Below, piece by piece: positions 34,944 through 45,616 of a stretch of 47,205 nucleotides of DNA (the first letter of the stretch is position 1; every line of letters starts with the position of its first letter). Source of the stretch: Chromera velia (Eukaryota > Sar > Chromeraceae); NCBI GenBank assembly GCA_018398765.1, contig JAHBMJ010005110.1, forward strand, positions 27,501-74,705. Direction: 5' to 3'. Position numbers and translations under genes: made by a program. The notes under the pieces are model-generated. The model saw only the letters and a list, made by a program, of their open reading frames with translations. It had not been told where the DNA came from and ran no database searches.

Positions 34944-35864
34944 TCACGTTCCTGTGCGTGGACGCTTGCACACACGCTGCTCTACGTTGTTCTTGATTTC
35001 GTCTGCCAACACCCAGTGCACGTACTCAAGTACCAAACTTGCTGCGTCTTTTCCCCCCTCCGCCTTGAAATCAAAGTCTTGGATGGCTTTTCCTCTGAAA
35101 ACCCACCGCAGCTTCCAAACTCCCTCTCCCCTCTCCGTCAAGAAAAACGATTGCTGGCCTTCTTCTCCCCGAAAGAACCAATGAGGCTCTACAGAATGTC
35201 CTGCTGAAGTGCTCCCCCGATGAAAGTATACCCCCACCTTTTCTGTATCATAAAACCCCACAGAAGAGCCAAACAGAGGAACAGAGGGAAAAACAGCGTT
35301 GCTGAAAACAGTTTTCTTCCCTGCTGTAGACAGAGAAGAGGCTAGTTGGGAGGGGCAGTCTTTTGCTAAGTGCCCACCGTCACCACACCGAAAGCACAGA
35401 GAGTTGATATGCCTGTAGGTGTGCTTGTATTCAACGTCCCTCTTTGTCAGTTGTGCTGCCCACTCCCACGTCAACTCTCCTTTCTCAAAGCGCCGTCGAA
35501 GAGCAAGAAACTCCAGCTTCACAGAAGAATCCAAATCGATCTGTACAGCAAATGCTCCTCTCAAGAAAAACCAACCTTCTGGAGTCTACTCTGCAACTAC
35601 AGCGTGAAGTTCCAGAAACAGGCCTTCCTTCCCAACAGAAACTTCACAATACTCTACCAACACAAAGGAATCTGGCTCACCAGCCAGACACCACGCTGCA
35701 GAATGGGGATTTTCGAATGCTTTGTGTTGAAAGAAACGTGCATCAACTTGGGACACACGTCTTTCTGACCTGTACTCATACTGGACGTACCCCCAGTAGA
35801 TGCGCACTGTTTTGAACTGTTTGGTGTGGAAACGAAGCTTATACCTCCACGCTTTCCTCTTCAT
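34944..35864 (-). pseudogene. CCHC zinc-knuckle protein frame with one internal TAG
   Basis: From ATG at 35864 one frame runs to TGA at 34944-34946 and is broken only by a TAG at 35586-35588 (after residue 92). The first part is basic and aromatic (KRKAWRYKLRFHTKQFK). The second part contains a clear zinc knuckle CFRCGDGGHLAKDC, following LTWEWAAQLTKRDVEY, then aromatic/charged segments such as EPHWFFRGEEGQQSFF and WKLRWVFRGKAIQDFDF. CCHC knuckles bind nucleic acids and occur in retroelement Gag proteins and in cellular RNA-binding proteins. No RT or protease is found nearby. The TAG may be decay, an intron boundary or a read-through codon; decay is most likely given the mobile surroundings. 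Confidence 0.5.
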
Positions 35865-36034
35865 CTTTTACTGAAAGCCTCCATGCTTTCAGATCTACTT
35901 GAATCAAATAGCAGAAGAAACGACTTCACAGTTGCAACTTCAGTGAGGAAAAAGCATGCAAAGGCGTACAGAGTGCGGCTTTGCGGGCCCGGCCTTGGGG
36001 GCCCGCCCACTGGGCCCACTCGGCATCAGCTATT

Positions 36035-36411
36035 CCGGTTGTCCAGTAATTCTTTCAAATACTAGATTTATCATAGCTTAAGAAATAGGCCACACCAGAA
36101 GCTGATTTTTTTTGTAGTAAATCTCCCACCATATGGCATTGAATGAAAGTAAAAAAAGCTTCGTACAACTAGGGTGGCTTAAGCAACATTTTTGAACCTG
36201 TTGTGAAAAATTCACATTTTTTATTTGGAGACCTCATTTTTTTTAGATTTTTTTTTTCGCTTCCTAGAAGGTTTGATGACCATCTAAGCCAGATTTCTAG
36301 GACCTGGGACTCCCGGCTATAAGTTGAATAACATGGTTTCTTTTGAGTTTTTGTATCTGACTCACATGATTTTTTGTTTATTTTTTGTAGCTACAATTAC
36401 TGGACAACCGG
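36035..36411. mobile_element. 377-bp TIR element, copy B
   Basis: Same 17-bp inverted termini and same length as copy A, in direct orientation. The flanks are TT on the left (36033-36034) and TA on the right (36412-36413), so a target-site duplication is preserved on only one side. The virtual identity of the copies implies recent movement or recent homogenisation. Confidence 0.8.
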
Positions 36412-36901
36412 TAGGTGTTGCATGGTGTTGCAATTAATGCACGTACGCGCGCGCGCACGTCGCGCGCGCATGCACTGCATGATTAATTCTCAGTAAAAAA
36501 ACAGCCAGTGCATGCATGAGTATATACCGGCCATGCAGTTAAGTATCGTTGCGCAAAAAGGAAGTCTGCTTGCAAAGATCATCCGTACAACGTGGTTGTT
36601 CCTGCAACCAAATTGAGACAACAAGAAGGTCAAGCGTTTCAGAGTATAGCTGATTTATCTCTCGACGGGTTAAACCCAGCGTTCTTGAATTTTTGCCGGG
36701 GGGCGTTTTTCATCTCGCTCCCTCCCTTGTGTTGTTAGACCTGAATGCGAATTTCCGAGACCGGCTCGATTGTCAGTTGAATAGTGGCCCCATTTCGAGT
36801 GAGAATAGTAAGCACGACTGCGTAGAAGATCTACGGCTGTTCGTGGTCCTTGCAGAGCTCACACAGTTTGGCACCTACACCACCCGATACACACAAGCAT
36901 C
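36412..36901. other. Intergenic, with CG-rich palindrome; kinase-gene 5' flank
   Basis: At about 36432-36489 an imperfect inverted repeat (AATTAATGCA ... TGCATGATTAATT) encloses alternating CGCGCGCG purine-pyrimidine runs that could form a cruciform or Z-DNA. The remaining 400 bases lead to the ATG at 36902 and must contain the promoter and 5' UTR of the kinase gene. No TATA box is convincing. Confidence 0.5.
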
Positions 36902-39098
36902 ATGTGGACTTGCTGGGATCCCAACGTCGCCCAGATGTCCAGTGTCGGAGCACCTCCACGGATGTACTGGTACACACCTAGTGCAGCGCCTGTAACTCAG
37001 GTGACACCCATCGCGACAGAAGCGCGTGTGGCAGTTGTTCCGTCACGGGCCCCTGGAGTATCCCTGATTCCAATCACGCAAACACGCGCAACCCGCATCG
37101 CTTCTGACAGCAAACCCCCTGAAACTGCACTCCCCACAGCCCAGTATGCCTCGCTTCCCTCTGGGTATGCGCGCATGCTCCCCCACGGCCAACCCTCTGT
37201 GGGAACGCTGAGACCAGTCTTCTATCCTCCACGCCCGAGTGTCACCTCTACTGCTCCCCCACCGGGCGCACCCGTGCCGATTGTTCAGCCGATGGTACCT
37301 TACGGAATGCCGCGGATGAATCCTGGCGGAGGAGCTCCCGTCGTCCCCCCTCAACACGCAGCTTCTCTCTTGCAGGAGTTCCATCTCCAAAAGGGACAAA
37401 TTGACTGTCAGTTTCCAACTCTTTTGCAACGATACACTCACTTGCCTTTGTCTGTGTGCTGACCGTTTGTCTGAAGCCATCTTGTTTGCTTCCCTTGGCC
37501 TCTTCCTGCAGCATGTGAGCAGCAGCTGTTGACACTGAACAATGAGATGAACTTCTTGAGGACAAAGGAGGGTAAACAGGCACGGTTGCAGAATCATGAA
37601 GTCAGTCTGTGAGTCACTTTGGGAGTGGGGTTGAGAGGATCTAGTCCGCGTATGCGTGGGACGAGGAACCGTCGGGTGGTAGCTGTAATTGACAGCATCG
37701 TTCAATGCGTGCGTGTTTGCAAAGGCGGATTTCCTCGAAATTCTTTCGTCGGGCATCTGTTTCAACAGACTTATCCCCCTTCAGCCTTCTACATCCACCT
37801 GCTGATATCGATTTTCGGTATGTGCACGATTCCCCCCAACTTCATTCGCACGATGGGATCAGTCGTCCGGCTGTCTGCATCATATGTATGCGAACAGTCA
37901 TTTGCTTTTTGCTTGTGTGCCAGCGTGCATCTAATCTTCCAATTTTTCCTCCTGGTGCTTGTTTGTTGTGTGACTGCAGAACGACGGACAAGGCAAGGAG
38001 GTTCTTGAATTCGATTGGGGGAAAAGGAGTTCGACTTGTGTTTTTGGAGGTTATGTGGACAAAGCGAAGAAAAGTAAGTCTCGGAGAACTTGATGCTCAA
38101 GGGAAAAAAAAAAAACAAAAATGAACAAATATGACTAATAAATAAAGAACGGACCAACGAAAGACAACTAGGAAGGAAGGAAGGAAGGAACTAACGAACG
38201 AAAGGATGAAAGAATGACAGAACGAAAGAACGAAAAAGAGACAAATGGGCCTGCCGACCAACAGAAAAAAGAAAAACGGATGTCTACACAACAATTACAC
38301 GCATACACACACACACAGAGGGNGGGGGGGGGGGGGAGTGAGAGAGGGATATACAGACAGACAGAAGACAGTAAGACTGTCAGACAGACTTGCAGAAGCA
38401 CAGGCGTAGAGGCCGGCATGGGGATAGAAACAGTCATACAGACAGGCAGGCAGCAGCAGAAAATGCCGGCAGCCCTGCCTGCATGGAAGCAGCTTCCTTC
38501 TATCACCGTTGCAGCATCTCCTTCCTGTGGAAGTGTCTTGTTCCTATCCCCTCTCTCTTGTTGCCCCTGTCCCTCTTCTTCTCCCTCAATTTCTGCCTGC
38601 AGGTTCTCCACAGGTCCATGAGGGTGTGGAAGCGATCCAAGAGCATGAGATGCCTTACCAGCGACCAATTCTCAGTCTCATTGATTCTACTTGCCTCTCT
38701 GCACCCTTCCACGCCATTCCTTCTGTCACGCCGTTCCAGGTTCAAGCACTTGACGTACGGGAAGCTGTGAGCGAGGGGGTGGAAGTGGCGGGAGAAGAAG
38801 GTGGTCGATTGAGTGATGCTCCTCTTGATGAGGATTCCCCTCTTGCTCTGGAGGTGGGTGTGCTGCTGTCCTGTGCTCTTTTTATGTTTATCCATTGTTC
38901 TTTCTTTCTTAGTTTGTATCGTTCGGTCTGCACGTATATTTGTCTGTCTGACTGTGTGTCTGTCTGTCTCTCATTCTGTCTGTGTCGCTGTTTTCAATTT
39001 GGTCTTGTTGTGTTTCGTTCGTCCTTTCTTTCTAAGACTTTCTTTCTTTCTTTCTTTCTTTTCTTTCTTTTCTTTCTTTCTTTCTTTTCTTTCTTTCT

Positions 39099-39130
<32 letters not shown>

Positions 39131-42100
39131 GTCACTTTCTCTCCCTCCTTTTGTTTCTCTCTTCAATCATCAGCGCCTCTTTCCTTGTTGCCTTTCTTCG
39201 ACCATCCGAATTTTACTCCGTGCGCTCTGTGTCTCTTGTTGTTTCTCCCTTGTTCCTGTGTCATTGCAGGAGGGCCTCGGAAGCGGTTCTCTTGCGGTTG
39301 CTGTGGACATGAAGGAACGGAGGGACGCCGCACTCACCGCTGTTGAGAACGGGGTCGGTCTTTTCTCTGCCATCTTGCTGGCTTGTCTTTTTGGATGCCT
39401 CCTCTTTGCCTGTGCGAGTTGTCTTGCTTTTTTCGTGGAGGCATCCGCTTGTGTTTTTTGTGGGGGGGGGGCGTCCTACCCATTCCCACCCGCTTGTGCG
39501 CTTCTTTCCTTTTGCATGGCGTTCTTTTTGGGTTGTGTGGGGGGGGCAGTCCGTTGTGATTTTGGGATTTGCGATGTCTTTGATCTTTTTTGTGCTTATT
39601 GCCCTGTTTGACCTCCTGTGCAGAGAGACCTAGAGAGAGACGAGGGGGAGGGCGCCCTTGTGCCGGTTGGGGCCGTTGGGGAAGGGACGGAGTTGGGAGG
39701 GGAAAGCGGCGGCGATCCGGCCATTGAAGAAGGGGTCCGTTTTTCTTGTTACTGGTGTTTCTTCTGCATCGCTGTCTTCCAGGTGTTTTCGCCTGTCCGC
39801 GCTTTTCTGCTTCTATCTGGTCCTGCTCTTATGCACTTTTCTATCAGCACTTCTGTCATTCGCCCCTCAATGCTGTTGGCAGACTGACGCGTCGTCATTC
39901 TGTGCTGCTACTGTCCTCTTTCTATTTTGCCTTTCGGCACTTTCAAGATGACTCTGTGCATTCACAGTCGGGCTGTCTGTGTGCTCCTTTGAAAACGCTC
40001 TGCAGGTGCAGGAGAGAGACGAGGTCGTGCCGGTGGAAGGCGACGATCTGGGAGCACTCGAGGCGAATGCTGTTGGAGATGACGCAGATCTTCCCGCTAT
40101 CAAGGTCGGGGTCCGTCTGTGTCTGTTTTTGTTTCTGTCTGTCTGTCTTTCTTTCTTTCTTTTGTTTTCCTTTCTGTGTGTGCATGCAGTGAGAGCGTCG
40201 TTGATTTCTGCAGCCGCGGTCCTTTTTGCCTTTCGGCACTTTCAAGATGACTCTGTGCATTCACAGTCGGGCTGTCTGTGTGCTCCTTTGAGAACGCTCT
40301 GCAGGTACAGGAGAGAGACGCGATCGTGCCGGTGGAAGGCGACGATCTGGGAGCACTCGAGGCGAATGCTGTTGGAGATGACGCAGATCGTCCCGCTATC
40401 GAGGTCGGGGTCCGTCTGTGTCTGTCTTTGTTTCTGGTTGTCTTTCTTTCTTTTGTTTTCCTTTCTGTGTGTGCATGCAGTGACAGCTTGTTGGGGTGCG
40501 CTGTCTGTCTCTCTCTATTTCTGGGTCTGTGGTGGTGTCTTGTTGTTGCCGGTGTGTCGATAGTACTGCTCTCGTGTGTGTGGTTCTGAGTTTTGCCTGA
40601 CTAAATGCTTTGTTGACGTAGGAGGGTTGGTGATTTCCTCTCGTGTCGTGTCGTCGGACTTTTGGAGGGAAATGCCGTGCATTTTTGTGTTTTCTGTTTT
40701 TGTCTTCGGCTGTCTGTTTGTGCAGCCGGGGGATAGCGCCATGAACGGCCTCGTGGATGCTGAAGGGACAGGCTGCAGTGAAGTTGGCGGGAAGGAGGAC
40801 TTGGAAGGCAGCAGCGGTCATCTGGCTCTGAACGATGGGGTCTGTCTCTGCCTCCCTTTTTTTCTTTTTTATCGTCTCTCCCTCTCTCCTGGTGTATTTT
40901 TTTCTTCGTGAACCCTTTTCTCCAATGGATTCGTTCTTCTTTAACGTGGTGGTCGAGAGAGCTTCTATCTTCAGACGCATGCGTGTGGCGACGTAAGGAT
41001 GATAAAACATCTTTCTTCCTCTCTTCTCCTCTGCGTCTTGCTGTCTCCGTTTCCTCTCTGACTTGTGCAGGTCCTCGCTCTCCCTGATGTCAGTGCCGAG
41101 GAGCATCGCCAAATGACAGAGGAAGAGGAGGGAAAACGCGGAGAGAACAACCGAAAAGCAGAGAAAGACGTTTCCGTCTCTCTCTCCTCTCAGGAGCAGG
41201 AAGAGGAAGGGGTTGCATGGGATGGCGTGTCGTTGGACGTTTTGAAATACCGCGAAGAGGGAAAGTCTCTGCTGATTGAGAATATGAAGGTCAATCAGCT
41301 GCTGGTTGATGTTCTTCCTTCTCGCTTTCTCTCTCTCTCGATCAGGCCCTGACCTTCCATGGTCAAGATGACGCACGCATGGAGTCATGGTACTATGCAT
41401 TTGAATCTAGATTTGAATAGAAGATCTGTCTGTGGTGCTTCTCGATCTGCAACGGTGCGTAGTTGGTTGTGTCCCGACACTGATTGAAATGTTTTCTTGT
41501 CCCCTCATTTGATGTTTTTATGGATTGCTCTTTTGTGACACATCCATGTAAGTCGAAAAGCTTAACGAATTTCTTACGGCTACTCGGGCCCTTTTGATGG
41601 CAGCAGGCATGTAGATAAAGAAATTCGTCTCTGTACGTCAATTTCTGTACGTGTGTCTGCAGTATCTCAGCCACGGCGCGTGGGGAGTCACTTTTATCGG
41701 AATGCACCAGGGATACAAGGTCGTCGGGAAGGTGCCAAGAAACAGGGGCCCAGATCCAGAAGGCGTCAGTCGCTTTGATTCTACGCTTCTTTCTCGGATT
41801 CAAAATTCAATTTCTGCATCTTCTAAGTAAATCAAAATGAGTGATTTGCTCTGTTGCTATCTCAAAAGTATTTGTTGCTTGTCATTTTGTCAGCCAGAAT
41901 TGATTTTCGATAAGTTGAATATGCCAGAATAACCGATTTTGTTCTTTTTTTTCTCTGTGGGGATCTTTTCTCGTCAACCTCTTTCGTTTTTCAGAAGCTA
42001 GACGCGCCCACCCATAGATGCATTCCATTTACTCCTGGCCCCCTCACCCTCTCACGAAAATCTTGTTCCCCTGTTTTTTTGTCTGTCTTACTCTTCATGC

Positions 42101-44095
42101 AGAAACTAGTCGATGAGTACGATAAGACCCAGGCAGCCGCGGAGACAGGCGCACGCGTGCCAAAGGTCATCGGCCTGGGAGATGCTGAGTGGTCAGTCAC
42201 AGCTAGAGGGATTCCGAACGTATACGCTGCAGCATGAAGTGTTGGAAGGAACTCGACCATGCAGTCTGCATGTCTACATCAACAATCCATGCATGTCATC
42301 TGCCCGCACGCCCTCAGATAGCGTCCGCATGTCAGATCATTCCTTCTCCAAGGCTTGATTGACCCTTTCTTTCTTTAACGAACCCCCGCAGAGTTTGAGC
42401 GTCTTTTCTATCGATAGAACAACCTAATAACAACAAGTAAGTCTGTCGAAGGTCATCCAGAGAGCGTCGGTGCAGCTCTTGTCTTGTGAAAAAAACACTC
42501 CTGCATGTGCAGACCTTTGACTGCATGGAGACCTTCATTTTTCTAATGCATGATGTGAACAAAGAAACCATTCAATTGTTCGATCCATCCATGTGTTCCA
42601 ACGACCACAGGGGAGAACTTCCGTGGCGCGGGTGCCCCGACGAGGCCTTGGCCGGGGAGAGGGAAAATGATCAGTTTGTTCCAGTCTTGGTCATCCAGTT
42701 CGTCCAAGGTGAAAAGATCCAGGACGTCTTGGCAAAGGGTCCCCTCCCTCTCCAGGATGCGCTGGACATCGGACACAGCCTTCTCGAGAGTCTGCAGAAG
42801 CTACACCATGCCGGAATCACTCACTGGTGAGTCGATGAAAGACCCTTGTCATGGGAATTTACGCATGAGAATACAACGCCTTCCCGATGGTGCGGTACCG
42901 TAACGTTTCTCTCTTACCATGCATCATGCAGGGAAGCTTGATCGATCCTCCTAGATTTGGATCTTCCATCTAGCTGTGATGACTATCCGGCGGTGATCCT
43001 CAGTCAACCTTCAACACTGAGAACAATAATATTCGGCGAAGCATGCCGCCATGTATGACCCTTTGCTGCAAAAATCGTCGTATTTCATTTGTCAAATTTG
43101 TCATTTGTCAAATGACGGGGGGGTGACAGAACCTGTGCTCATCCGACGACACAAAAAGTAAGCATCCAATGTGCTGACATCAACCATGCTCGTGCGGTGT
43201 TATGTGATACGGCTTCTTTTTCTTCTTCTCTTTGCTTTGTATGTGAAAGGGTGAGATCGAATCATTTGTAGGCTAGCCCGCGGGGGCTTTTAGCATCAAA
43301 ATGAAAGCGCAAGGATCGATTGAGCTCAGGGAAGAGCTCGATCGGTGCCTGAATCTTTTGCCTGCCTTTTTATTGTATGCAAGGATCCTTGCCGCATTTT
43401 GTCAGTCTCTCACAGATGTGTGTGTGGGCGCAATTGGTATATACAACGTGTGTTTGTGCAGTGATTTGGGCGAAGGAAACACGCTCGTGGTCTCTGACAT
43501 CCATGGAAGGAAGACGGCCGTAATTATCGACTTCGGGGAAGCTTTTGGGATCGGGGGGGATGGGGAGGAGGCCTGGGGGAGGAGGGGGTGCCGTGACTTC
43601 ATGCCCCCCGAAATGTTCACAGGGGAGGCACTGACAACCAGAGTAGACATGTATGCATGGGCCTTTTTGTTGTGGAGGATGCTGACCTCCCAGCCTCTTT
43701 GGACCGAAGCAATGGAGCGGCTCTACGGGGGGGAAATGAGCACGGCAGAGAGAGAGCACGCTCTCATGAATGATGAAAATTTTCGTCCCTCATTGAACCT
43801 TTCTCCTTTCAGCTCTCTGCCCTTTCAATTCCGCTCTGAATTGTGCGCCCTTCTCCATGCATGTTGGGCAAGAGATCATGCGAGTCGCCTGTCCCCTTTC
43901 GAGGCTCATGTGCGCATGCACAAGCTTCTCCAGGCAGATGTGAACTCGCTCCTGTGTCCCTCCTCTCCCCTCCTCCATGCAGGCCTTGCGCCCGTGAGCG
44001 AGTGTCTGGCGGGCTCGCCCTGCCATGGCCGGCGTTCAGGGTCTGTGCCACGCGAGGAATCAGCCACAAGCCCTTCCAGCAACCAGCACCCGTGA
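36902..44095 (+). CDS. Large protein kinase with Pro-rich, coiled-coil and acidic exon-array N-terminus, 14 exons
   Basis: Exons 36902-37406, 37512-37600, 37980-38073, 38603-38853, 39270-39353, 39624-39734, 40006-40104, 40305-40403, 40726-40839, 41071-41289, 41663-41764, 42103-42219, 42513-42826 and 43462-44095 join in phase to 943 residues. The order is Pro/Ala/Val-rich region (1-168), short coiled coil (LLTLNNEMNFLRTKEGKQAR, about 173-195), acidic region built from phase-0 exons (about 310-555), then a kinase domain. Kinase motifs: glycine loop SHGAWGV (558-564), beta-3 Lys KVVGKV (K578), helix-C Glu in KLVDEYDK, catalytic THCDLGEGN (D734, N739), metal-binding DFG (756-758), PPE (781-783) and RVDMYAWAFLLW. 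All catalytic residues are present, so activity is plausible. The family is unknown to me. Exon 12's donor (GTATAC at 42220) and the C-terminal end are uncertain. Confidence 0.75.
38163..38340. repeat. (GGAA)n/(AACG)n tracts and G-run with an ambiguous base
   Basis: Within intron 3 of the kinase gene, (GGAA)n is followed by AACGAAAG-type units, a short (CA)n and a run of more than a dozen G residues. One base is unresolved (n at 38323), so the true length of the G run is unknown. Confidence 0.85.
39036..39130. repeat. (TTTC)n microsatellite in a kinase-gene intron
   Basis: About 90 bases of TTTC/TTTTC units on the plus strand lie in intron 4 of the kinase gene, upstream of the acceptor at 39269. 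It is a long pyrimidine tract without coding content. Confidence 0.9.
39925..40490 (+). repeat. Tandem duplication (299-bp period) containing one kinase-gene exon
   Basis: The segment starting TTTCGGCACTTTCAAGATGA at 39932 recurs at 40231, 299 bases later, and the similarity continues through the exon into the following intron. Each unit carries one 99-nt phase-0 exon (40006-40104 and 40305-40403) with its own TGCAG acceptor and a GTCGGG donor. The two exons differ at five positions, four of which change the amino acid. Confidence 0.9.
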
Positions 44096-44138
44096 GCGAG
44101 TGTCTGGCGGGCTCGCCCTGTCATGGCCGGCGTTCAGG
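43991..44138 (+). repeat. 50-bp direct repeat at the kinase-gene 3' end
   Basis: CCCGTGAGCGAGTGTCTGGC and the next 30 bases (43991-44040) recur at 44089-44138 with a single mismatch, 98 bases apart. Because 98 is not a multiple of three, the second copy is read in another frame and its CCG-TGA supplies the predicted stop at 44093-44095. Confidence 0.85.
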
Positions 44139-45616
44139 ATCCGCGTTGTTCGGTAAGGTGCATGGGATGGGGAAGGGATGGGAGGGCGTGCAATTGGCAA
44201 TGATTGCTTTGAAGTCCCTAGAAGTAATTTTAATGAGGGAATTCAAACCTGAAGAAGGGTGGGAGAAGTATGAAAGACAAAGCACAACTTTAAGCTAGAC
44301 TTTGACTTAGTTTGAACGGGGATTCATACAACATTTTTCTCCGAAAATGTACAAAAAGATCTACGTGTACATTGTACAATTTATAGTTAGCTCATACAGC
44401 CTATATGAACTATTATATAATATCGTCATCATTGTTAATATGTATCATCGTATTGATGTTATCATTATTTGAAATTTATTTTTTTATCATAAATCACTAG
44501 CATCGTCTATAACATCAAAAATCATTGATCCTGGCATTGATTGTTTATTAGAATTAGGGTTAGGATTAATGGCCTAAGGATTGGCCTCCCGCCCCAATGC
44601 CAAATGTCCGACGTACGGCTTCTTTTTAATAAAAAATAGTCTATATGACACCAATCAAACCATTATCATACTATTACAGTGGTACACAGACCGCGTAACA
44701 CGGTCACGGTAGCAAAGTTAGTGCAATAGATTACACTGGCAGAATATAACGCAAATCTTAGAGCAACTCTTAGTGAATCCATTACTGTGACTAAGTCATA
44801 CTATCACATTACTTTGAGTGATAGTGCAAAGTTTTGCAAGAAAAATGTATGATAAAAAAACTTAAAGCAGAATATTACTAATGCTAAATACAGAACATAT
44901 AAGGCTAGGCCTAGATTCTAGCTATATATATATATATTTCTATACATATTTTCTGAACGAGAATATAATATATAAATATATTGAGAAATATATTGGCTTT
45001 ATGTCTCATTTCAGTATAATACTACTCATGCTAGTTTATATATATAAATATATATATATTTTTTCAATTAAAGTATATAATATATATATTTATATAGAAT
45101 GTAGGCCTAGATATAAGGCTCAAATAATTTTAAACTTTAAATTTTTACGATCTATAATGCTTGAAGTTGATCGAATCATTTATAATACTAGTTACTATAA
45201 TACCAGATTTGCTGAAATATATGCATAAATGGTGCCATCAGGCGTCCTGCTTTTGTGGGGAGAAGACCGGTGGGAGGTTGGTTTGTTGTGTGCTATGCAG
45301 GTTGTGTCTTTTTCGAGGACCAAGTACCCCTATCCGGCGTGCGTGCTTAAGACTAAAGCGAAGGGGCCACCTAGTCTTACAAGCCTTCAAATGCCCCATG
45401 GAACCTAGGTTGAGTGAGCATTTTGCATGACATGGGGTTGTCCTCAAAGCCTTGTTAGTGGCTTGGGGTCTGGCATCGCTGGATCTAGGATTTAACCCTC
45501 AATCATTCATTCATTCATTCAGTCGTTTTTTTTGCTGTTTAAAGCTGCTTGCAGTCCCCTGCTAGAATTGACTTACTGAACGCTACGTAGAACGTTCCCT
45601 GCCTCTGCAATTGTAC
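44139..45616. other. AT-rich intergenic region with retroelement tail
   Basis: No gene is supported. (TA)n-rich DNA fills 44920-45110. A GC-richer patch at 45230-45500 is followed by AATCATTCATTCATTCATTC (45500-45521), a tetranucleotide tail similar to the one at 29684-29702, so the patch may be the 3' end of a truncated retroelement. The kinase-gene and ABC-gene 3' UTRs lie at the two edges. Confidence 0.5.

Noticed and set aside
33878..36411. Canonical LTR retrotransposon
   Set aside because: The 377-bp repeats have TG...CA internally, but there is no recognisable primer-binding site, polypurine tract, protease, RT or integrase between them, and each copy has its own TIRs with TA flanks.
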